A stretch of DNA of 64,000 nucleotides from an uncultured Lachnospiraceae bacterium. Lineage in GTDB: Bacteria; Bacillota; Clostridia; Lachnospirales; Lachnospiraceae. Positions 36,297 to 45,544 of this stretch are shown here, one piece after another. The stretch lies in the NCBI GenBank assembly GCA_947178145.1, contig CAMWXE010000004.1, positions 1 through 64,000 of the forward strand, in the 5' to 3' direction. Within the stretch, counting starts at the first letter, position 1. Every line of letters starts with the position of its first letter. The notes under the pieces are model-generated. The model made no database searches. It was not told the origin of the DNA and saw nothing but the letters and a program-made list of their open reading frames with translations. The translations under genes were made by a program, and so were the position numbers.

Positions 36297-37979
36297 TTAT
36301 CGCTCCTTTCTTCTTTTGGCTGTCGCGATCAATTCACGTGCATTTTCTCTCACAGTATCAGTAATCTCATCACTGCCAATCATTCTTGCAAGCTCATCGA
36401 CAGTCTCCGTCTCGTCCAGCCGCACAATATCCGTCGTCGTTTTGTTGTCCACTGCCTGTTTGGCAATTTTGTAATGATTGTCCGCCATAGCTGCAATCTG
36501 AGGCAGATGTGTGATACAGATAATCTGATGGCTCTGCGACAGCCTGCCAAGCTTCTCTGATACCTTCCACGCTGTCTTTCCACTGATACCAGTATCAATC
36601 TCGTCAAAGATCATGGTTGGTATCCGGTCTCTCGATGCGAGCACCGTCTTGATTGCCAGCATAATACGCGAAAGTTCACCGCCGCTCGCCACATTCCCAA
36701 GGCTTTTTAACGGCTCACCCGGATTTGTCGAAATCATAAACTCCACATCGTCATATCCGTTGGCCGACACTTCCTCTCTCTTACGCACCTGTATCTCGAA
36801 CTGTACATCCAGGAAGTTCAGGTCCGTGAGCGCTGTAACCATATCCTTTTCAAGCTTTGCGGCCTCTTTCCCCCGGACTTTGGAAGCTTTCTGACATAGC
36901 TTCTTTAGTTTCGTCTGTATCTCTGCAAGCTTTGTCTCCAACTGCTCTTTATACACATCCGCATTTCTAAGCTTCTCAATCTTTTCGCCGAGTTCTTTCT
37001 GGTACTGCAAAACTGCCTGAATGCTGTCACCATATTTGAGCTTTAAATGATTCAACAGATTCAACCGCTCCTCCATCTGGCCAAACCGCTCACCGTCAAA
37101 CTCCATATCTGACATATATTCCGCAATTTCCCGGTTAAAGTCACTGAGCAGTGCATCGATATTTTCCAGCTCGTCGGCAAGCTCTCGTGCCCTGTCATCA
37201 TAACTCTCCACACTGCGCAGCTCCCGCACTGCATACCCTACCGCATCCGCTGCAGACTGGTCACTGTTTCCTGTGAGCTGGTATGCCTTGTCCGCCGCCT
37301 CGACAATCTGTCTGCTGTTTGCCATTTTCCGATATTCGCGCTCAACCTCCTCATCCTCACCCACATTCAGACCGGCTTCCTCGATTTCCTGATACTCAAA
37401 CTCGGCCAGAGAAAGCTCCTTGGCCTTTGCTCCGTCATCAACGCAAAACGCTGCAAGCTCCTTTTTCAATTTTGTGTACTGCTGATATGTTTCCCGGAGT
37501 TCTTCCTTGATTGCTGCGAGCTCTTCCCCCGCGAAGGAATCAAGAATCTCCATATGATTTTTCTTGTATAGAAGCGACTGATGTTCATGCTGTCCATGAA
37601 TATCAATTAAAAGCTCAGAAAGCGCTTTGATTTGCCTGGCCGTGACCGTTTCCCCACATATCTTAAACAGATTCCTGCTGGACTGTATCTTGCGCTGGAT
37701 AATGATAATCCCATCCTCCTCGACTGGAATCTCAAGCGCTTTGATCTCCTGCCGCATGGCGGCATCCGTCACCTGAAAGACCAGCTCGACAAGTGCATAA
37801 TCAGCTCCTGTTCGTATCATATCCTTATCAGCTCTCGCCCCCAGTGCAAGATTAATAGAACCAATGATAATCGATTTGCCGGCCCCAGTCTCACCACTCA
37901 GAATATTCAGACCTTCTCCAAAAGTTACTTCCGTCTCCGAGATCAGAGCCAGATTCTTTACATGTAAGCTAACTAACAT
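36297..37979 (-). CDS. recN: DNA repair protein RecN
   Basis: This 560-residue SMC-like ATPase has Walker A GETGAGKSIIIGSI near the N-terminus and a long coiled coil (about 155-365). A C-terminal half carries LSGGELSR-like GNVASGGELSRIMLA and Walker B TMIFDEIDTGISG. RecN binds broken DNA ends and helps recombinational repair. It ends the argR-recN part of the conserved cluster; the gap to argR is 9 bp, so they are co-transcribed. Confidence 0.97.
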   Translation of the reverse strand: MLVSLHVKNLALISETEVTFGEGLNILSGETGAGKSIIIGSINLALGARADKDMIRTGADYALVELVFQVTDAAMRQEIKALEIPVEEDGIIIIQRKIQSSRNLFKICGETVTARQIKALSELLIDIHGQHEHQSLLYKKNHMEILDSFAGEELAAIKEELRETYQQYTKLKKELAAFCVDDGAKAKELSLAEFEYQEIEEAGLNVGEDEEVEREYRKMANSRQIVEAADKAYQLTGNSDQSAADAVGYAVRELRSVESYDDRARELADELENIDALLSDFNREIAEYMSDMEFDGERFGQMEERLNLLNHLKLKYGDSIQAVLQYQKELGEKIEKLRNADVYKEQLETKLAEIQTKLKKLCQKASKVRGKEAAKLEKDMVTALTDLNFLDVQFEIQVRKREEVSANGYDDVEFMISTNPGEPLKSLGNVASGGELSRIMLAIKTVLASRDRIPTMIFDEIDTGISGKTAWKVSEKLGRLSQSHQIICITHLPQIAAMADNHYKIAKQAVDNKTTTDIVRLDETETVDELARMIGSDEITDTVRENARELIATAKRRKER

Positions 37980-37988
37980 TTTCTGTAC

Positions 37989-38441
37989 CTAACCTTTTAC
38001 AATTTCATCCAATTTTTCCATTACAGCCCCAGTTTCCTCTACAGACTTCACCGCGGCAAATATCGTGTCATCCCCCGCGATACAGCCCACAATCTCCGGG
38101 AAGCGCATGGCGTCCACCGCCGCTGCAACTGCCATCGCCATTCCCTGCACTGTCTTAATCACCAGTATATTTTGAGCCATACTCATAGAGACAAAGCCAT
38201 CTCGAAGCACACGGATATACTTGTCCCCAAGCCTGGTATCCTCATTTTGCAGAATGATATATTTCTGCCTGCCATTTCCCGCTGCAATTTTTGACAGATG
38301 CAATTCACGGATATCTCTCGACACCGTCGCCTGCGTCACCTCAAAGCCTTCTCTGCGGAGATAGGCCGCCAACTCCTCCTGCGTCTCAATATCGTATTTG
38401 TTGATCAATTCTACTACGACCTCATGTCTCTCCCTTTTCAT
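37989..38441 (-). CDS. argR: Arginine repressor ArgR/AhrC
   Basis: This 150-residue protein has the N-terminal winged helix (KYDIETQEELAAYLRREGF, VTQATVSRDIRELHL) and the C-terminal oligomerisation and arginine-binding domain (CIAGDDTIFAAVKS). Start ATG 38441 gives the family length. The longer frame from a TTG at 38489 overlaps the nadK stop. Besides arginine genes, it is part of the standard nadK-argR-recN order. Confidence 0.93.
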   Translation of the reverse strand: MKRERHEVVVELINKYDIETQEELAAYLRREGFEVTQATVSRDIRELHLSKIAAGNGRQKYIILQNEDTRLGDKYIRVLRDGFVSMSMAQNILVIKTVQGMAMAVAAAVDAMRFPEIVGCIAGDDTIFAAVKSVEETGAVMEKLDEIVKG

Positions 38442-38485
38442 CTGGTTCCATACCATGCCTTTCACAGATTTTAACGATTCCGATC

Positions 38486-39298
38486 TCAAAAAACACGCAT
38501 TTTCCTATGTAATGTATCCAGAAAACTTCCCTCACTCAATTTTATGATTTTTGTCACCTTATCGGAGCGTATAATTCGAACCTTATCTCCCTCATTGAGA
38601 CTGACTGGAAATCTCCCGTCAAAGCTGACATCCACTTCCTGTTTTTCTCCTGGCTTATACCGCCCGATCTCAACATCGATGACATCATCCTCCGCAAGGA
38701 TAATCGTTCTGTTATTTACCAATGTATGGGAACAAACTGGCGTCATCATGATCAGCCTCGCCCGCGGCTCAACAATCGGTCCACCTGCCGATAAATTGTA
38801 TGCTGTAGAACCTGTCGGGGTGGATATGATGATACCGTCCGCACTGTATGTACTTAACAGACGCCCATTCACATAAATGTTAAAGTTGATGACATGCAAT
38901 GCACCTTTTCTGTTGATTACGATGTCATTCAGTGCTGTCTGTGGATTGGAGCTGACACCAGATATCACTGGAATCCCGCTCAGCATCATGCGCGGTTCAA
39001 TCTCGTATTGATTCGCTATCAAACTGTCCAACGCAGACTCAATATCCTCTTTGTCTACCTCCGCAAGATACCCCAGCGTCCCTAGGTTGACACCAATCAT
39101 CGGAATATGGTACGACACATACTCCCTCGCCGCTCTGAGCATCGTCCCGTCACCGCCAAGCACGATCATGCCCTCTACCTTATCATCAACCTTGTTACTG
39201 CAAAGACACCCCTTCAGATTTAGATAGTCCCGTATATATTGTGTAATCTCACCATTCCCATCCTTTGTCTGGTTCGTATATATATATAATGTTTTCAT
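38486..39298 (-). CDS. nadK: NAD kinase
   Basis: This 270-residue ATP-NAD kinase has the GGDGTMLRAAR motif with its catalytic Asp, the NLGTLGYLAEV segment, and the second conserved block DGIIISTPTGSTAYNLSAGG. GGAG selects ATG 39298; an upstream in-frame codon at 39349 is unlikely. It makes NADP from NAD in the cytosol. It lies between tlyA and argR as in most clostridia. Confidence 0.95.
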   Translation of the reverse strand: MKTLYIYTNQTKDGNGEITQYIRDYLNLKGCLCSNKVDDKVEGMIVLGGDGTMLRAAREYVSYHIPMIGVNLGTLGYLAEVDKEDIESALDSLIANQYEIEPRMMLSGIPVISGVSSNPQTALNDIVINRKGALHVINFNIYVNGRLLSTYSADGIIISTPTGSTAYNLSAGGPIVEPRARLIMMTPVCSHTLVNNRTIILAEDDVIDVEIGRYKPGEKQEVDVSFDGRFPVSLNEGDKVRIIRSDKVTKIIKLSEGSFLDTLHRKMRVF

Positions 39299-39393
39299 TG
39301 ATACTCCATATTTGGATACTGTCACAAAATAATTTCTCACTCCTGTCATATTATCTCATGACAGTTCCTTCCTTCCCTGTTATGATGATATGG

Positions 39394-40230
39394 TCAGGCA
39401 TCCAAAGTTTCATGCGCACGTGCAACTGTCTCCCTGATCAAAGCTGCAAAATTGTTCTGCACATAACTGATGGAATCCGTTTTCGTCACATCTTGTCCCG
39501 CCCTGAGAAGATGCATCAGATATTCAATATTGCCCTCCGGACCCCTGATTGGCGAGAAATCAAGATTTAATATCTTAAATCCTTTCTCCAAAGTAAACGC
39601 AAATACCGTCTCAATCACTTCCCTATGTACCTGTGGGTCTCTCACAACGCCCTTTTTTCCGACCTTCTCTTTTCCTGCCTCAAACTGCGGCTTGATCAGA
39701 CATACCATCTGCGCATCTGGATTTAACAGGCTATAGGCCGGCCCAAGGATCTTATCAAGCGATATAAAGGACACATCAACCGACGCAAAGTCAATTGTGT
39801 CCACAATATCCTCCGGAACCATATAGCGGAAATTTGTCTTTTCCATACATACGACACGCTCGTCATTGCGCAGCTTCCACGCGAGCTGTCCATGCCCCAC
39901 ATCTACGGAATAAACTTTCCTGGCACCATTCTGAAGCATACAATCCGTAAAACCTCCTGTGGATGCCCCGATATCCATACATATTTTTCCATCAAGCACC
40001 ACGCCAAACTGATTGATCGCCTTCTCGAGCTTTAATCCGCCGCGGCTGACATATCGAAGCGTATTTCCTCTGACCTCTATCTGAACCTTTGTTTCATCAA
40101 ACATGGCGCCCGCCTTGTCCTCTTTCTGGTCATTGACGTACACACATCCTGCCATGATGACGGCCTTTGCCTTCTCACGCGACGCAGCAAACCCCTGCCT
40201 CACCAGCAGCACATCCAGACGTTCCTTCAT
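39394..40230 (-). CDS. tlyA: TlyA-family rRNA 2'-O-methyltransferase
   Basis: This 278-residue protein has an S4 RNA-binding domain (1-60, RLDVLLVRQGFAASREKAK) and an FtsJ-like methyltransferase domain. The latter has the SAM motif DIGASTGGFTDCML and the KPQFEAG block. It is a ribosomal RNA cytidine 2'-O-methyltransferase or haemolysin-like TlyA by family. It is 24 bp after dxs, in the same operon. Confidence 0.93.
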   Translation of the reverse strand: MKERLDVLLVRQGFAASREKAKAVIMAGCVYVNDQKEDKAGAMFDETKVQIEVRGNTLRYVSRGGLKLEKAINQFGVVLDGKICMDIGASTGGFTDCMLQNGARKVYSVDVGHGQLAWKLRNDERVVCMEKTNFRYMVPEDIVDTIDFASVDVSFISLDKILGPAYSLLNPDAQMVCLIKPQFEAGKEKVGKKGVVRDPQVHREVIETVFAFTLEKGFKILNLDFSPIRGPEGNIEYLMHLLRAGQDVTKTDSISYVQNNFAALIRETVARAHETLDA

Positions 40231-40254
40231 TCCTCCGCGTCCTTCCCTATTTCT

Positions 40255-42132
40255 TTATATTACAATATCTTCCCGCCGAACACACTTTTTAACAATTCTG
40301 TTCTCGATTGTCTCTGCATCAATCCCTACCTCGCGGCGTAATATTTCCACATTCCCATGCTCCACATATTCATCCGGAATACAGACTGTGAGCAGTTTCG
40401 TTCCAGGATGATTTTCATCGAGATAGTCTCTTACCTTCTCGCCAAATCCACCGCTTGCCACATTTTCTTCCATAGTCACGATGACATCGTGGTCCCTCGC
40501 TGCCTCGTCCAATATCTCTGTATCAATCGGCTTGACAAAGCGGGCATTGACGACACTGCAGCGATATCCTCTTTTTGCGAGCGCATCCCGCACCGTAAGC
40601 GCTGTCTTTACCATGCTCCCCACTGCCACAAGCGCAATATCACTCTCATGATAAATCCATTCTGCCTTGCCGAAGCAAATCGGCTCACGGTACTCGCGCA
40701 GTTCGTCGTACGCTTCGCCCCGCGGATAGCGAAGTGCGATCGGTCCCCGAAAAGCGACTGCAAACTTCAACATGTCTGACAATTCCCACTTGTTTTTGGG
40801 TGCCATAATATGCATATTGGGTATGGAGGAGAGATACGACAGGTCAAAGATTCCCTGATGGGTCTCTCCGTCGCTTCCCACCAGTCCGGCCCTGTCAATC
40901 GCAAAGACCACTGGAAGATTCTGAATACAGACATCATGCAAAATCTGGTCATACGCCCTCTGCAGGAAAGAAGAGTAGACCGCCACCACTGGCCGCATGC
41001 CGCCAGCCGCCAGCCCAGCCGCAAAAGTAACTGCGTGTTCCTCCGCAATCCCGACGTCAAAAAACCTGTCAGGATACAGATTGCGAAATCTTTTCAGTCC
41101 TGTGCCATCTGGCATTGCCGCTGTGATTGCCACAATGTCATCATAGCGGTCCCCAAGCTTACACATCACCGTCGAAAAGACATCTGTGTAGCTTGACTTT
41201 GTCTTTGGTGTGAGCGGCAATCCCGTCTCCACATCAAAGGGCTCTGCACCGTGAAACCGCGCCGGATGCTTTTCCGCCGGCGCAAAACCTTTGCCCTTCT
41301 GTGTGATCACATGCACCAAAACAGCCGATTTACAGCGTTTCGCCTCCCGCAGCACCTTTATCATGGCATTGATATTATGTCCATCCACAGGTCCTAAGTA
41401 CGTAATCCCCATATCCTCAAAGAACATCCCGGGAATCACCAGCTGCTTTACGGAACTTTTTGCCCTTCTGATACTTGTGACAATCGGCTCGCCCAGCCTG
41501 GACTCCATGAGAGAATTGTAAATTCCCTCTTTCATATCAAGATACTTGTCGGCTGTCCGAATGTTGTTGAGGTATTTTGACACGCCTCCGACATTTTCTG
41601 AAATCGACATATTATTATCATTAAGTACAATGATAAAATTCTTTTTTAGCCGCGAGGCATTATTGAGCGCCTCATACGCCATTCCCCCGGTGAGCGAACC
41701 GTCACCGATGACAGAAATTATGGTATGGTCTTCATTGCGAAGGTCCCTTGCCTTCACAAGACCTAACCCGGCCGAGATGGATGTGGAGCTGTGCCCTGTG
41801 TCAAAACAATCACACTCGCTCTCCTTTCTCTTGGGAAAACCGCTCATACCACCATATTTTCGCAGATTTTCAAATCCGGAACGCCTGCCAGTCAATAATT
41901 TATGCGTATAGGACTGATGGCCCACATCCCACACGATCTTGTCCTGTGGCAGATTCAGACTCAGATGCAATGCCATCGTCAGCTCCACCGCGCCGAGATT
42001 CGATCCAAGATGACCGCCTGTGACACTAATCTTATGAATCAGAAAATCTCTGATCTCCTCCGCCAATAGATTCCAATTTTCGGACGCTATATTTTTTATA
42101 TCATTTTCTTTCTCTATCGTCTCTAATATCAT
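40255..42132 (-). CDS. dxs: 1-deoxy-D-xylulose-5-phosphate synthase
   Basis: This thiamine-diphosphate enzyme of about 625 residues makes the first intermediate of the MEP isoprenoid route from pyruvate and glyceraldehyde 3-phosphate. It has DVGHQSYTHKLLTGR, the cofactor motif GDGSLTGGMAYEALNNA with NDNNMSI, and the transketolase pyrimidine and C-terminal domains. The start ATG 42132 follows GGTGGAG; a GTG five codons upstream is the alternative. It lies downstream of ispA, linking both isoprenoid steps. Confidence 0.96.
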   Translation of the reverse strand: MILETIEKENDIKNIASENWNLLAEEIRDFLIHKISVTGGHLGSNLGAVELTMALHLSLNLPQDKIVWDVGHQSYTHKLLTGRRSGFENLRKYGGMSGFPKRKESECDCFDTGHSSTSISAGLGLVKARDLRNEDHTIISVIGDGSLTGGMAYEALNNASRLKKNFIIVLNDNNMSISENVGGVSKYLNNIRTADKYLDMKEGIYNSLMESRLGEPIVTSIRRAKSSVKQLVIPGMFFEDMGITYLGPVDGHNINAMIKVLREAKRCKSAVLVHVITQKGKGFAPAEKHPARFHGAEPFDVETGLPLTPKTKSSYTDVFSTVMCKLGDRYDDIVAITAAMPDGTGLKRFRNLYPDRFFDVGIAEEHAVTFAAGLAAGGMRPVVAVYSSFLQRAYDQILHDVCIQNLPVVFAIDRAGLVGSDGETHQGIFDLSYLSSIPNMHIMAPKNKWELSDMLKFAVAFRGPIALRYPRGEAYDELREYREPICFGKAEWIYHESDIALVAVGSMVKTALTVRDALAKRGYRCSVVNARFVKPIDTEILDEAARDHDVIVTMEENVASGGFGEKVRDYLDENHPGTKLLTVCIPDEYVEHGNVEILRREVGIDAETIENRIVKKCVRREDIVI

Positions 42133-42222
42133 ACTCAGCGTCTCCACCTTTCAGAATTATAATTTCCATTTTGTGACATCTGCATTATCGCAGGCTGTAT
42201 GACTGTCTGTGCTGTAAATATT

Positions 42223-43134
42223 TTATCTTATGCGGGTAATCAGACTGCGTATCAGCTCCATCAGAAATTCATTTCGAAAGCCTTCCTTTTCCAGGGATTT
42301 CAACAGCTCTATCGCATGGTCTGACATTTCCTTCTGCTCCTGTGCAGCCTCTTCGATTCCTTTTAGTGTGATATAGGTCGTCTTCTGATTCTTCGCATCA
42401 CTCCCGACAGGTTTTCCCAGTGTTTCCAGACTGCTCGTCACATCGAGAATATCATCCTGTATCTGGAATGCAATCCCTATCTCGTAAGCGGCTTTTTCCA
42501 CGAAAGCAGTCTGCGCATCGCTCGCGCCTGCAAGCACTGCCCCAACCATCATGGCCGCCTGTATCAGCGCTGCAGTCTTGTGTTCATGAATAAACAGCAG
42601 ATGCTCCTGTGTCACCTTTTCACCGAGACTTTCCGCCTCAATATCAGCCGTCTGACCGCCGATCATCCCGTATATTCCGGCCTTTTTGGCAAGTATGGAA
42701 AGTGCCCTTGCGATTTTCATTCTATCGCAGTCACTGTCTGTCATCTCAAATGATTTCAGTGCTGTCTCAAATGCATAATTCAAAAGTCCGTCCCCCGCAA
42801 GAATCGCCATCGCATCCCCATAGACAACCCATGTTGTCTGTCTGCCCCTGCGGTACTCATCATTGTCCATAGCCGGCAGATCATCATGTACAAGGGAATA
42901 CGTATGTATCATTTCGATTGCCGCCATAAAAGGTTCGATTATACGGTCTGTACCGCCAAAAAGCCGGTATGTCTCCGCCATCAGCATCGGTCGAAGCCGC
43001 TTGCCTCCCACATTGACACTGTAATTCATCGCCTCCATCACAGTCTTTGCCCAACCGTCTTCCTTCGGAAGAAATGCCTTCAATATCGTCTCAATTTCCT
43101 TTACTTTACCATCCAGTTCACTGTCAAAATTCAT
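42223..43134 (-). CDS. ispA: Polyprenyl (geranyl/farnesyl) diphosphate synthase
   Basis: This 303-residue all-helical prenyltransferase has the first Asp-rich motif DDLPAMDND and the second DDILD, plus GGKRLRPML. It condenses isopentenyl diphosphate with allylic diphosphates to give the C15 precursor used for undecaprenyl and quinone-like lipids. It overlaps the xseB stop by 11 bp, so translation is coupled. Confidence 0.94.
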   Translation of the reverse strand: MNFDSELDGKVKEIETILKAFLPKEDGWAKTVMEAMNYSVNVGGKRLRPMLMAETYRLFGGTDRIIEPFMAAIEMIHTYSLVHDDLPAMDNDEYRRGRQTTWVVYGDAMAILAGDGLLNYAFETALKSFEMTDSDCDRMKIARALSILAKKAGIYGMIGGQTADIEAESLGEKVTQEHLLFIHEHKTAALIQAAMMVGAVLAGASDAQTAFVEKAAYEIGIAFQIQDDILDVTSSLETLGKPVGSDAKNQKTTYITLKGIEEAAQEQKEMSDHAIELLKSLEKEGFRNEFLMELIRSLITRIR

Positions 43135-43330
43135 CTAATTCACCATTTTCGTTCAATTTCAGAACTTCCTTCTCCACCTTGTCTATCCTGTCATTGCAGG
43201 ATTGAATCAGCTTCATGCCCTCTTTATATAATTGAAAGGATTCCTCCAGGGAAATATCGTCCTGCTCCAATTTCCCAATCATTTCTTCAAGCTTCTCAAA
43301 TACCTGATCAAGCGTCTGCTCCTTCGCCAT
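43124..43330 (-). CDS. xseB: Exonuclease VII small subunit
   Basis: This 68-residue helical protein has the XseB pattern (FEKLEEMIGKLEQDDISLEE, SFQLYKEGMKLI). It joins several copies to one large subunit in exonuclease VII. It overlaps xseA by 23 bp and ispA by 11 bp. Confidence 0.95.
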   Translation of the reverse strand: MAKEQTLDQVFEKLEEMIGKLEQDDISLEESFQLYKEGMKLIQSCNDRIDKVEKEVLKLNENGELDEF

Positions 43331-44534
43331 ACTTTACCTCATCCACTTTTTTCACTTCAGCCTGTATGATGCCATTTTTCACATAAATCTGCACCATATC
43401 CTCAGGCTTTACATTGTTCACATCGTTGATTACTCTTTGCTTCGCGTCCTCGACATACGCATAGCCCTGACTCAGCTTCTCAAGCGGTGACAATCCCTTT
43501 AGCTTCTCAGCATACAGTGCCATACGATGCCGCTGCTGTGTCAATGCGCTGCTCATCAGCCCTGCAAGCCGTCCTTCCAAATCCATACAGTATGTGCGTT
43601 TTTGCTGAATCTGACTCACAGGGCTCAAATACTTTAACCGCAGCTTCTGATTTTCCAGTTTATTCTGCTGTCTTCGAAGCTGCACCTGCATGAAATGATT
43701 CAATGTAGCCTGATATGCCCCAAACCTGTCCATCAGCTGTGCAAAATCATAGACTGCAAGCTCCGCTGCGGCCGAGGGTGTCGGCGCCCTCAAATCCGCG
43801 ACGAAATCCGTGATCGTCGTGTCTGTCTCGTGACCAACTGCTGATATAATCGGAACGCTGCAGTCAAATACTGCCTGCGCCACCGCTTCCTCATTAAATG
43901 CCCACAAATCTTCGATGGAACCGCCGCCTCTGCCGACGATCATCACATCCACGCCGAACTGCTCCAAGGCATGAATTCCGTTTACAATGCTCGCGACAGC
44001 CTGATCGCCCTGCACAATTGCCGGATACAATATAATCTGTATATATGGATTCCGCCTCGTCGCAATGTTGATAATATCACGCACTGCCGCCCCAGTGGGC
44101 GCTGTCACCACCCCCAGTGTCCTGATGTATCGAGGTATGATCTGTTTGTATTCCGGCGCAAACATTCCCATCTCCTCAAGCTTGCGCTTCATGCGGTCAA
44201 ATTTTTCATACAGTACGCCAGCGCCGTCAAGTGCAATCTGCCTGGCATAGAGCTGGTATTTTCCATCCCTCTCATATACGTCAATCGTACCGCCAACCAC
44301 AACCATCTGCCCTTCCTCCAGTCTGAAAGAAAGTCCGGTGCGATTGCCGGCAAACATGACACAGGCGATAACGCCCTTTGCATCCTTTAACGTAAAGTAG
44401 ATATGCCCTGACGAATGGTACTTGCAATTGCTGACCTCACCCTTTACCAGAACGAACCGCAGCATATAATCCTGCGTAAACATGTTCTTGATGTATGAAT
44501 TGATCTGGGCAACCGTATAAACATTCTGTCTCAC
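43308..44534 (-). CDS. xseA: Exonuclease VII large subunit
   Basis: This product of about 408 residues has an N-terminal OB fold (VYTVAQINSYIKNMF, YTVAQ being typical). The catalytic core carries GVVTAPTGAAVRDI, VGRGGGSIEDLWAFN and SAVGHETDTTITDFVADLR. A coiled-coil C-terminus follows. The start is GTG 44534, seven bases after GGAGG; the in-frame ATG cluster upstream has no ribosome site. The enzyme degrades single-stranded DNA. Confidence 0.96.
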   Translation of the reverse strand: MRQNVYTVAQINSYIKNMFTQDYMLRFVLVKGEVSNCKYHSSGHIYFTLKDAKGVIACVMFAGNRTGLSFRLEEGQMVVVGGTIDVYERDGKYQLYARQIALDGAGVLYEKFDRMKRKLEEMGMFAPEYKQIIPRYIRTLGVVTAPTGAAVRDIINIATRRNPYIQIILYPAIVQGDQAVASIVNGIHALEQFGVDVMIVGRGGGSIEDLWAFNEEAVAQAVFDCSVPIISAVGHETDTTITDFVADLRAPTPSAAAELAVYDFAQLMDRFGAYQATLNHFMQVQLRRQQNKLENQKLRLKYLSPVSQIQQKRTYCMDLEGRLAGLMSSALTQQRHRMALYAEKLKGLSPLEKLSQGYAYVEDAKQRVINDVNNVKPEDMVQIYVKNGIIQAEVKKVDEVKYGEGADA

Positions 44535-44578
44535 AAATATGCCTCCATATGCTGTGCACATCATCAACGAAGTGTGGC

Positions 44579-45001
44579 TTATGCAAACTTTGCAAGCACT
44601 CCGTTGACAAAACCTGACGATTCTTCTTGTCCAAATTTCTTGGCAAGCTCAACTGCCTCATTGATTGCGACTCCTGTGGGAACATCCTTATCAAAGACAA
44701 TCTCATACACCGCAAGGCGCAGGATGGTGAGATCGACTTTTCCCATTCTCTGCGTCGTCCAGCCTTTGGCCTGTTTATTGATCATCCCGTCAATCTCATC
44801 GAGCTTCTCTATGATTCGATTGCTTTTATTCGAGATATATGCGGCATCTTCGTCCCCAATCTCCTGCGCTTCGTTCTCCTGCGCTTCCATTTTCAGGGCT
44901 TCAAAAAAGAACTGTTCCTGCTCAGGCATCTCTTCTCTGTCATTAAATTCTATTCTGAAAATATACTTGAATATCTGTTCTCTAAGCTCTCTTCTGCTCA
45001 T
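44579..45001 (-). CDS. nusB: Transcription antitermination factor NusB
   Basis: This 140-residue helical protein has the NusB pattern ([14 protein letters not shown] at the start, [41 protein letters not shown] at the end). It binds boxA RNA with NusE during rRNA transcription. It heads the cluster after the Asp23 gene. Confidence 0.96.
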   Translation of the reverse strand: MSRRELREQIFKYIFRIEFNDREEMPEQEQFFFEALKMEAQENEAQEIGDEDAAYISNKSNRIIEKLDEIDGMINKQAKGWTTQRMGKVDLTILRLAVYEIVFDKDVPTGVAINEAVELAKKFGQEESSGFVNGVLAKFA

Positions 45002-45031
45002 TTATCTTTTCCTTAATATATTGTTCTGTCA

Positions 45032-45415
45032 TTATCTATCCGATGCCATCTTAATACCAACGATTCTGATATTGACATCAGAAACTTTGAAGCCTGTCAT
45101 CGTCTCAATTGCATTCTTCACCTTTTCCTGTACCTTATTGCAGGTTGTAGGGATATTAAATCCATATTCCAATGTAACTGCCAGCTCCACAGACACATTT
45201 CCATCGAGGATATCGATTTTAACCCCTTTCGTCTGCTTCTTCATGCCAACCTTGCCCATCAGCTCGTTTGTAATATTGCCAACCATGGCCCCTACGCCGT
45301 CAACCTCTGTAGCCGCAAGCCCTGCAATCATGGCGACAACATCATTTGCAATTTTTACTGTCCCAAACTCTTCCTTATTGGATGAATATCCGCTCTTTTC
45401 TGTTTCTCTTTCCAT
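45032..45415 (-). CDS. Asp23/Gls24 family envelope stress protein
   Basis: This 127-residue protein has the Asp23/Gls24 core: GTVKIANDVVAMIAGLAATE, VDGVGAM, VSVELAVTLEYGFNIP, then CNKVQEKVKNAIETMTGF. Family members bind the inner face of the membrane through an AmaP-like partner and react to cell-wall stress. AGGAGG precedes ATG 45415, and a promoter lies at 45453-45480. In clostridia this gene regularly precedes nusB. Confidence 0.93.
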   Translation of the reverse strand: MERETEKSGYSSNKEEFGTVKIANDVVAMIAGLAATEVDGVGAMVGNITNELMGKVGMKKQTKGVKIDILDGNVSVELAVTLEYGFNIPTTCNKVQEKVKNAIETMTGFKVSDVNIRIVGIKMASDR

Positions 45416-45452
45416 GCTAAAACCTCCTGTGTCCCTTTCTGCAATATGTTAT

Positions 45453-45480
45453 ATTATACCATTATACCCAAACTTTGCAA
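45453..45480 (-). promoter_or_regulatory. Promoter of the asp23-nusB-...-recN run
   Basis: On the minus strand, TTGCAA (45475-45480) and TATAAT (45453-45458) are 16 bp apart; a second TATAAT lies at 45461-45466. It is about 40 bp ahead of the Asp23-family start and could drive the long housekeeping operon. Confidence 0.6.
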
Positions 45481-45544
45481 AGCAGAAATTGGTTCTGTTA
45501 TCATACTTTCCCAAAATCTGTCATTCCATTCTAAAAGTGTAACT

